Source of the DNA: an uncultured Gemmiger sp.
Lineage (GTDB): Bacteria; Bacillota; Clostridia; Oscillospirales; Ruminococcaceae
Length of the DNA: 5,128 bases
Direction: 5' to 3'
NCBI GenBank assembly: GCA_959018215.1
Contig: CAUEKL010000176.1
Coordinates: 1-5,128, forward strand
The notes under the pieces are model-generated. The model made no database searches, was not told where the DNA came from, and saw only the letters and a program-made list of their open reading frames with translations. How positions within the stretch are numbered: the stretch's first letter is position 1; each line of letters begins with the position of its first letter. Made by a program: the position numbers and the translations under genes. Positions 1 to 5,128 of the stretch are shown piece after piece.

Positions 1-7
1 TTATTAT

Positions 8-82
8 GGCCCGTTGGTCAAGCGGTTAAGACAGCGGCCTCTCACGCCGTTAACATGGGTTCGATTCCCGTACGGGTCACCA
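8..82 (+). tRNA. tRNA-Glu, anticodon CTC
   Basis: The stretch folds as a complete cloverleaf. The 7-bp acceptor stem pairs GGCCCGT (8-14) with ACGGGTC (72-78), with one G-U pair. The D arm is GTC/GAC closing at 30-32. The anticodon stem GCGGC (34-38) pairs with GCCGT (46-50) around the loop CTCTCAC (39-45), putting anticodon CTC at 41-43, which reads the glutamate codon GAG. The variable loop has 4 bases, and the T arm ATGGG/CCCGT encloses the loop TTCGATT. The discriminator is A79 and the CCA end is encoded at 80-82. CTC reads only GAG, so a second glutamate tRNA (TTC) must exist elsewhere for GAA; this one fits a genome rich in GAG codons. Its promoter would lie left of the window, and other tRNAs may precede it. 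Confidence 0.97.
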
Positions 83-85
83 AGA

Positions 86-133
86 AAATCCGAATCTCAA
101 GCCTTTATGGTAAGAGGTTCGGATTTCTTTTTT
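86..133 (+). terminator. Intrinsic terminator of the tRNA-Glu transcript
   Basis: A perfect 9-bp stem, AAATCCGAA (86-94) with TTCGGATTT (118-126), is extended inward by partial pairing (CTC/GAG, GCC/GGT). It is followed directly by C and a run of six T (128-133). The hairpin begins only four bases after the CCA end, so it should end the tRNA transcript and separate it from the gene behind it. Confidence 0.85.
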
Positions 134-154
134 ATATCGCTTTTTCGCCGCCAT

Positions 155-162
155 AAGGGAGG
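155..162 (+). promoter_or_regulatory. Ribosome binding site of the nucleotidyltransferase pseudogene
   Basis: AAGGGAGG lies 8 bases before the ATG at 171, a near-ideal Shine-Dalgarno match and spacing. It decides the original start of the broken gene, because the other upstream frames lack such a site. It also shows that the 5' end is intact although the body of the gene has decayed. Confidence 0.8.
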
Positions 163-170
163 AAACAGAC

Positions 171-770
171 ATGCAGAAACCAGAGGAACAGCGCCGTTTG
201 TCCCTGCCCATCAGGCGGCTTTGCGATACAGTGGAGGACGCTTTAGGCGAAAATTTGACAGGCATTTACGTACATGGTTCTGTCGCCATGGGCTGTTTCA
301 GCTGGAATACCGGGGATGTAGATTGTCTGGTCGTGACCGATGGGCCATTGGGGAGATCGGCGAAAACCGCAATGATCGATACCATGCCTTGCCCTACAGC
401 CGCTGTGTCCACCTAAGGCCCTGGAACTCATGGTACGGTCCAGAGGAATAGCTCTGTTGAGGCTCCTGCAAGGCAGGTATTTGCACCAATTCCACGTCTA
501 TGGATGCTGGACAGTATACAGGGGGACCTGACAGATGCAGCCAAATACATGGAAGGTCAGCCGGTCTACTATATCCTGAATTTTTGCCGTGCCCTGGCCT
601 GCCTGGAAGATGGCCGACTTCTCTCCAAACAAGAAGGAGGGGAGTGGGGGCTGCGGCATCTTCCTTTGGAATGCCGATCATTGGTAAACGCCGCTTTGGC
701 GGCCTATGCCGGAGGCGCCCCTGTGGATATCCGGCAATACCCTGTCCACAAGTTCATTACCGAAATGTGA
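171..770 (+). pseudogene. Aminoglycoside nucleotidyltransferase (AadA/ANT-like), frameshifted and internally deleted
   Basis: This is a relic of an enzyme that transfers AMP from ATP to an aminoglycoside hydroxyl. Frame one (171 to about 388) gives the nucleotidyltransferase core: GIYVHGSVAMG with G36-S37, then the metal-binding pair D49-V-D51 before CLVV. An extra C at 387/388 shifts the frame and leads to a TAA at 414. Removing that C gives IDTMLALQPLCPPKALELMV, whose ALE glutamate matches the catalytic base position of AadA. After ELMV (about 435) the next recognisable block is RSRGIAL (439-456), which in intact relatives lies some 45-60 residues later, so an in-frame stretch is missing. 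A lost base near 457/458 then moves the frame back to that of the start codon, giving EAPARQVFAPIP and the C-terminal domain (NFCRALACLEDG, LSKQEGGEWGL, RHLP) to the TGA at 768. The remaining 200 codons compare with about 250-260 in the family, recalled from memory. The original drug specificity cannot be told. GC content is visibly lower than in the glt genes: 50% at 541-600 against 67% at 4321-4380. Confidence 0.88.
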
Positions 771-861
771 AGCCGTTGGCAGCAGGAAAAAGCAGGTACA
801 CAGACAGGAACTGGTTCTGAAGAACAGGATAACACGATAAGGAACTGATACGAATATAAAG

Positions 862-902
862 GAGCGCCCCTGTATTGCCGGAAAGGCAACACAGAGGCGC
901 TC
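862..902. terminator. Bidirectional intrinsic terminator between the pseudogene and gltD
   Basis: The left arm starting with GAGCGCC (862-868) pairs with the right arm ending in GGCGCTC (896-902). The full stem has 16 of 18 positions paired, with mismatches at one C-A and one A-C, around the loop GGAAA (880-884). On the - strand it begins 19 bases after the gltD stop and is followed by CTTTATATT. On the + strand it is followed by TGCGCATTTTATTT. The stem is long and GC-rich, but neither U tract is perfect. Termination of the gltBD transcript is the more certain role; service to the convergent pseudogene is inferred from the layout. The rest of the 771-921 gap shows nothing else beyond a small GTTCT/AGAAC hairpin near 823. 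Confidence 0.8.
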
Positions 903-921
903 TGCGCATTTTATTTCATGA

Positions 922-2403
922 TTACAGGTTTGTATACCCCATCAGGAAACGGTCCACCACAGCGGCGGTATCGCGGCCTTCCCGCAGAGCCCAGACAACC
1001 AGGCTCTGGCCACGGCGCATATCGCCGCAGGTGAAGACATTCGGCACATTGGTGGCAAAGTTGTGGTCGGCAACACAGCCACGAGGAGTAAGCTCAACGC
1101 CGAAGGCCTCGGCAGTGTAGCTCTCGCAGCCGGTAAAGCCGGCAGCAATGAGAACCAGCTCACATTCCACCGTTTCTTCCTCGCCGGTAGGGACCATGGC
1201 GCGGCGGCCGGTGGCTTCGTCCACCACACGGCTTTCCAGCTTGGAGAGAACCGCACCGTATACGCGGCCGTCCTCGCCCTTCAGGAATTCCTTCACCGTG
1301 GTCTGGTAGACTCGGGGATCGCGGCCGAACACCGCAATGGCTTCCTGCTGGCCGTAGTCGGTTTTGAGGACACGGGGCCATTCCGGCCAGTCGTTGCCGG
1401 GGGCGCGCTGGGCCGGGGGACAGGGCATCATTTCCAGCTGCAGCACATCGGCGCAATGCTGGCGGATGGCAGTACCCACGCAGTCATTGCCGGTGTCGCC
1501 GCCGCCGATGACCAGCACACGCTTGCCCTCGGCGGAGATGGCACGGCCGTCCGCGAAGTTGGAATCCAGCAGACTGCGGGTAACGCTGGTCAGGTAATCC
1601 ACCGCAAAGTAGATGCCCTCGGCTTCCCGGCCCGGAACGGCCAGGTCGCGGGCCTGCTTGGCGCCGCAGCACAATACCACTGCGTCATAGCGGCTGGCGA
1701 GTTCTTCCTTGCTGATATCCACACCCACGTTGGTGTTCAGCACGAACTCGATGCCTTCCGCCTTCATGATGGCCACACGGCGGTCGATGGCGGATTTCTC
1801 CAGCTTCATGTTGGGGATGCCGTACATCAGCAGGCCGCCCACGCGGTCCTCCCGTTCAAAGACGGTGACGCTGTGACCGCGGCGGTTCAGCAGATCGGCC
1901 GCAGCCAGGCCGGCAGGGCCGGCACCCACCACGGCCACGCTCTTGCCGGTGCGGGCAGCGGGCGGTTCGGGCTGGATGAGACCGTGCTCATAGCCGTACT
2001 CCACAATGGCATGTTCGTTTTCCTTGACGGTGACAGGATTGCCCGTGGCCATGCCGCAGGTGCAGGCTGCCTCGCACAGGGCCGGGCAGACCCGGCTGGT
2101 GAATTCGGGGAACAGGTTGGTGGCCCGCAGACGATGCAGCGCCAGGTCCCAGCGGCCCTGATACACCAGGTCGTTCCACTCAGGAATCAGGTTGTTCAGC
2201 GGGCAGCCGCTGGCCATGCCGCCCACCATCATGCCGCTCTGGCAGAAAGGCACGCCGCAGTCCATGCAGCGGGCACCCTGGGCCTGCTGTTCATCAGAGG
2301 GCAGGGGCAGATGAAATTCGTTAAAGTTGCAAATGCGTTCTTCCGGCGGCAGCTCGGTGCTGGTCTGCCGTTCGATCTGCAAAAATCCGGTCGGTTTTCC
2401 CAT
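922..2403 (-). CDS. gltD: Glutamate synthase (NADPH) small subunit
   Basis: This 493-residue subunit takes electrons from NADPH and passes them to the large subunit for reductive glutamate synthesis in the cytoplasm. The N-terminal iron-sulfur region holds C46-x2-C49-x4-C54 with C67 in GCPLNNLIPEW, and C106, C110, C114 and C116 in the VCPALCEAACTCG block. The family binds low-potential 4Fe-4S clusters there. The FAD-binding Rossmann motif is VAVVGAGPAGLAAA (156-169) and the NADPH-binding motif is VLVIGGGDTGNDC (296-308). The closing FAD segment is NVFTCGDMRRGQS (455-467), where G460-D461 is typical. Length and domain order are normal and no key residue is missing. The ATG at 2403 is chosen for the AAGGAGG 8 bases upstream and the usual N-terminus MGKPTGF. 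It is the last gene of the gltBD operon, lying 13 bases after gltB, and a hairpin terminator follows. Related enzymes with the same fold (the NfnB/sulfide dehydrogenase type) are less likely, given the adjacent gltB. Confidence 0.97.
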   Translation of the reverse strand: MGKPTGFLQIERQTSTELPPEERICNFNEFHLPLPSDEQQAQGARCMDCGVPFCQSGMMVGGMASGCPLNNLIPEWNDLVYQGRWDLALHRLRATNLFPEFTSRVCPALCEAACTCGMATGNPVTVKENEHAIVEYGYEHGLIQPEPPAARTGKSVAVVGAGPAGLAAADLLNRRGHSVTVFEREDRVGGLLMYGIPNMKLEKSAIDRRVAIMKAEGIEFVLNTNVGVDISKEELASRYDAVVLCCGAKQARDLAVPGREAEGIYFAVDYLTSVTRSLLDSNFADGRAISAEGKRVLVIGGGDTGNDCVGTAIRQHCADVLQLEMMPCPPAQRAPGNDWPEWPRVLKTDYGQQEAIAVFGRDPRVYQTTVKEFLKGEDGRVYGAVLSKLESRVVDEATGRRAMVPTGEEETVECELVLIAAGFTGCESYTAEAFGVELTPRGCVADHNFATNVPNVFTCGDMRRGQSLVVWALREGRDTAAVVDRFLMGYTNL

Positions 2404-2411
2404 GGATATGC

Positions 2412-2418
2412 CCTCCTT
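2412..2418 (-). promoter_or_regulatory. gltD ribosome binding site overlapping the gltB stop
   Basis: On the - strand the sequence reads TAAGGAGGGCATATCCATG. The gltB stop TAA (2419-2417) shares two bases with the Shine-Dalgarno AAGGAGG (2418-2412), and 8 bases separate the latter from the gltD ATG. Ribosomes finishing gltB therefore stop on the gltD binding site. This favours coupled translation and matched amounts of the two subunits; the coupling is inference. Confidence 0.85.
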
Positions 2419-5128
2419 ATTTGGCGTTCTTCATAGCGTAGAAGGCTTCGATCTGGGCCTGCTCGCTGTCCTCACCCTTCTCTTCCATCTGGGCAATCAG
2501 GCGCAGCATCTTGTCGTAGTCGTGAGGCAGGACCTTCTTGAAGCGCGGCAGGTAAGAACCGAAATCATCCAGGATCTCCTTGCCGCGGGGCGAACCGGTG
2601 CGCTCCACATGTTCGCGGATCAGATCTTTCAGCAGAGCCACATCGTACTTGTGTTCCACAGGCTCCAGGCTGACCATGTCCTTGTTGACGCGCTGGTAGA
2701 AGTCCCAGTCCTCGTCCAGGACATAGGCGATACCGCCGCTCATGCCGGCCGCAAAGTTTTTGCCGGTCTTGCCCAGCACCACCACGGTGCCGCCGGTCAT
2801 ATATTCGCAGCCGTGGTCGCCCACGCCTTCCACCACGGCGGTGGCGCCGGAGTTACGCACGCAGAAGCGTTCGCCGGCCACGCCGTTGATGAAAGCCTTG
2901 CCGCTGGTGGCGCCATACAGGGCCACGTTGCCGATGACAATGTTCTGGCTGCGGTCGTAGGTCACGCTCTTGGGCGGATACACCACGATCTCGCCGCCGG
3001 AAAGACCCTTGCCCAGATAGTCGTTGCAGTCGCCTTCCAGCTCCAGGGTCAGGCCCTTGGGCAGAAACGCGCCGAAGCTCTGACCGCCGCAGCCGTGGCA
3101 CAGCACATGGAAGGTATCATCCGGCAGGGTATTGCCGAACTTGGCGGTAATCTCGCTGCCGAAGATGGTGCCGAAAGCACGGTCGGTGTTGCCCACGGTC
3201 AGTTCCACGCGGGCGGGCTTGGGCTCGGCCATGTCGAAGCTCTTCTTGAACTTCTTCATCAGGACCTTCATGTCGGGGGTCTTTTCCAGGCCGAAGTTGT
3301 AGACATCCTTGGGATCGAAATGAATGCTGGTGTTCTCGATGAGCGGGTTGCTCAGCAGCGGGGTCAGGTCCAGTTCGCTGGCACGGCTGCCGGCAGGCTC
3401 TTCCTTGATGGCCAGCAGGTCGGTGCGGCCCACCAGGTCTTCCAGACGGCGTACGCCCAGGCGGGCCATGTATTCCCGCAGTTCCTGGGCCATGAACCGC
3501 ATGAAGTTCATGACATATTCCGGCTTGCCTTTGAAGTTACGGCGCAGCTCGGGGTTCTGGGTGCAGATGCCCATGGGGCAGGTGTCCAGGTTGCACACAC
3601 GCATCATGACGCAGCCCATGGCCACCAGGGGACCGGTGCCGAAACCGAATTCCTCGGCGCCCAGCATGGCGGCGATGGCCACATCACGGCCGCTCATCAG
3701 CTTGCTGTCTGCCTCGATGCGAACGCGGCTGCGCAGACCGTTCATGATCAGGCACTGGTGCGCTTCGGCGATGCCCAGTTCCCAGGGCAGACCGGCGTTG
3801 TGAATGGAGTTGTTGGGAGCAGCACCGGTGCCGCCGTCAAAGCCGGAGATCAGGATGACCTCAGCGCCGGCCTTGGCCACGCCGGCGGCGATGGTGCCGA
3901 CACCGGCCTCGCTGACCAGCTTGACGTTGATGGCCGCCTTGCGGTTGGCGCACTTGAGGTCGTAGATCAGCTGGGCCAGGTCCTCGATGGAGTAGATGTC
4001 ATGGTGAGGCGGGGGAGAGATCAGGCCCACACCGGTGGTGGAGTGACGGGTCTTGGCAACCCAGGGATAAACCTTGCCGCCGGGCAGCTGGCCGCCCTCA
4101 CCGGGCTTGGCGCCCTGGGCCATCTTGATCTGGATCTCGCTGGCGGAAACCAGGTACTTGCTGGTGACGCCGAAACGGGCGGAGGCCACCTGCTTGATGG
4201 CAGAGTTCCGTTCGGTGCCGTAGCGGTCCTCAAACTCGCCGCCTTCGCCGGTGTTGCTCTTGCCGCCCAGACGGTTCATGGCGATGGCCATGCACTCGTG
4301 GGCTTCGGCAGACAGGGCACCGTAGCTCATGGCCGCGGTCTTGAAGCGGCGGACCAGGCTGTCCACGCTCTCCACCTCGTCGATGGGCACGCCCTGTTCG
4401 GGGTAACGGAAGGTCAGCAGGCTGCGCAGATGCATCTCATCGGAGCCGGTGTTGTCGATGGCTTCGGTGTAGGCCTTGAACTTGGAATAGTCGCCGGTCC
4501 AGCAGGCCTGCTGCAGCAGATGGATGGTCTGGGGATTGTACAGGTGCTGCTCCGCCTGGGGACCGCTGCGGAACTTGTGCAGGCCCAGGCTGGGCAGTTC
4601 GGTGTCGGTACCCAGACCCAGGGGATCATAGGCCTTCTGATGGCGTTCTTCCAGGTCGTCCTGGATGTCCTTCAGGGTGATGCCGCCCACACGGGTGACG
4701 GTGTTGGTGAAGTATTTGTCCACGACTTCCTTGCTGATGCCCAGAGCCTCGAAGATCTGGCTGCCCTGGTAGGACTGGATGGTGGAAATGCCCATCTTGG
4801 AGGCGATCTTCACGATGCCGGCCAGCACAGCATGGTTGTAGTCTTCCACGGCAGCGTAGTAGTCCTTGTCCAGCAGCTTCTCGTCGATGAGCTGGCGGAT
4901 GGTCTGCTGTGCCAGATAGGGGTTGATGGCGCAGGCGCCGTAGCCCAGCAGGGTGGCAAAGTCGTGGACCAGGCGGGGTTCGCCGCTTTCCAGCACCAGA
5001 GCCATGGCGGTGCGCTTCTTGGTGCGCACCAGGTACTTGGAAACAGCACCTACGGCCAGCAGGCTGGGAATGGCCACATGGTATTCGTCGATCTCCCGGT
5101 CGGAGAGGATCAGGATGTTGGCGCCGTC
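2417..5128 (-). CDS. gltB: Glutamate synthase large subunit, 5' part outside the window
   Basis: This is the large subunit of NADPH-GOGAT. It converts 2-oxoglutarate and glutamine-derived ammonia to glutamate on FMN. The frame is open to the right edge, where it begins DGANILILSDRE, giving 903 C-terminal residues of the roughly 1500 usual for the family. The missing part would hold the N-terminal class II glutaminase domain with its catalytic cysteine. In fragment numbering, residues 1-150 end the central domain (AIPSLLAVGAV, MGISTIQSYQGSQIFEALG). Residues about 235-575 form the FMN-binding synthase barrel: SYGALS, SNTGEGGE, KPGEGGQLPGGKV (341-353), SPPPHHDIYSIEDL and SGFDGGTGAAP (428-438). 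The 3Fe-4S cluster motif is C506-x5-C512-x4-C517 (CVMMRVCNLDTC, DNA 3613-3578), the spacing known from Azospirillum GltS. Residues about 645-805 form the C-terminal GXGXG beta-helix (GDHGCEYMTGG, NFAAGMSGGIAYV). No lesion or missing key residue is seen. The internal GTG at 5077 is not the start, because homology continues upstream of it. The gene lies immediately before gltD in the same operon. Confidence 0.97.
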   Translation of the reverse strand, partial: DGANILILSDREIDEYHVAIPSLLAVGAVSKYLVRTKKRTAMALVLESGEPRLVHDFATLLGYGACAINPYLAQQTIRQLIDEKLLDKDYYAAVEDYNHAVLAGIVKIASKMGISTIQSYQGSQIFEALGISKEVVDKYFTNTVTRVGGITLKDIQDDLEERHQKAYDPLGLGTDTELPSLGLHKFRSGPQAEQHLYNPQTIHLLQQACWTGDYSKFKAYTEAIDNTGSDEMHLRSLLTFRYPEQGVPIDEVESVDSLVRRFKTAAMSYGALSAEAHECMAIAMNRLGGKSNTGEGGEFEDRYGTERNSAIKQVASARFGVTSKYLVSASEIQIKMAQGAKPGEGGQLPGGKVYPWVAKTRHSTTGVGLISPPPHHDIYSIEDLAQLIYDLKCANRKAAINVKLVSEAGVGTIAAGVAKAGAEVILISGFDGGTGAAPNNSIHNAGLPWELGIAEAHQCLIMNGLRSRVRIEADSKLMSGRDVAIAAMLGAEEFGFGTGPLVAMGCVMMRVCNLDTCPMGICTQNPELRRNFKGKPEYVMNFMRFMAQELREYMARLGVRRLEDLVGRTDLLAIKEEPAGSRASELDLTPLLSNPLIENTSIHFDPKDVYNFGLEKTPDMKVLMKKFKKSFDMAEPKPARVELTVGNTDRAFGTIFGSEITAKFGNTLPDDTFHVLCHGCGGQSFGAFLPKGLTLELEGDCNDYLGKGLSGGEIVVYPPKSVTYDRSQNIVIGNVALYGATSGKAFINGVAGERFCVRNSGATAVVEGVGDHGCEYMTGGTVVVLGKTGKNFAAGMSGGIAYVLDEDWDFYQRVNKDMVSLEPVEHKYDVALLKDLIREHVERTGSPRGKEILDDFGSYLPRFKKVLPHDYDKMLRLIAQMEEKGEDSEQAQIEAFYAMKNAK

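Noticed and set aside
14..451. A 145-codon + strand frame starting inside the tRNA
   Set aside because: It begins within the tRNA-Glu, runs through the terminator, and crosses the nucleotidyltransferase relic in a frame unlike the family for most of its length. It has no credible start signal.
504..770. A separate 88-codon gene starting at ATG 504
   Set aside because: It is the C-terminal domain of the broken nucleotidyltransferase. The homology continues upstream of 504 (APARQVFAPIPRL), and no ribosome binding site precedes this ATG.
55..921. Attachment-site repeat of the tRNA 3' end downstream
   Set aside because: I looked for a second copy of the T-arm/acceptor sequence (GGTTCGATTCCCGTACGGGT) between the tRNA and gltD and found none, so an att pair is not supported within this window.
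1063..2436. A 457-codon open frame on the + strand, opposite gltD
   Set aside because: It is the exact antisense of a well-conserved gltD. Its product is rich in Ala, Gly and His with no recognisable domain, as expected when a gene with strong G/C third-position bias is read backwards. No ribosome binding site or promoter was seen for it.
3324..3803. A 159-codon + strand frame opposite gltB
   Set aside because: It is a Ser/Arg/Met-rich shadow of the FMN domain of gltB, with no domain or start signal of its own.
5075..5077. GTG at 5077 as the start of the large subunit
   Set aside because: The reading frame and family-typical residues (GANILILSDR) continue to the window edge. The codon is an internal valine in VAIPSLLAVGAV.

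Overview
The window reads as chromosomal DNA from a GC-rich Gram-positive anaerobe, most likely a gut clostridium of the Oscillospiraceae/Ruminococcaceae type. This rests on strong AAGGAGG-type ribosome binding sites, a tRNA with an encoded CCA end, clostridial-style intrinsic terminators and a bacterial two-subunit glutamate synthase. The genus assignment is inference and is weak.

Layout from left to right. A complete tRNA-Glu with anticodon CTC lies on the + strand at 8-82, followed at once by its own intrinsic terminator (86-133). Next, still on + and behind a good ribosome binding site, is a decayed aminoglycoside nucleotidyltransferase gene (171-770). Both ends of the family are recognisable, but the reading frame is broken by two single-base indels and about 50 codons are missing from the middle. 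A 151-base intergenic gap (771-921) holds a strong hairpin at 862-902 that can serve as a terminator for both strands.

The remaining 80% of the window is the glutamate synthase (GOGAT) operon on the - strand. The large-subunit gene gltB enters from the right edge; its N-terminal part, including the glutaminase domain, is outside the window. It ends at 2417, and the complete small-subunit gene gltD (2403-922) follows after 13 bases, with its ribosome binding site overlapping the gltB stop codon. Together the two subunits make two glutamates from glutamine and 2-oxoglutarate using NADPH: GltD takes electrons from NADPH through FAD and iron-sulfur clusters to the FMN and 3Fe-4S centre of GltB. 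With glutamine synthetase (not seen here) this is the main ammonia assimilation route. The operon ends at the shared hairpin, tail to tail with the pseudogene.

I see no undescribed system here. The point of most interest is the resistance-gene relic just downstream of a tRNA, whose decay can be reconstructed lesion by lesion from the sequence.
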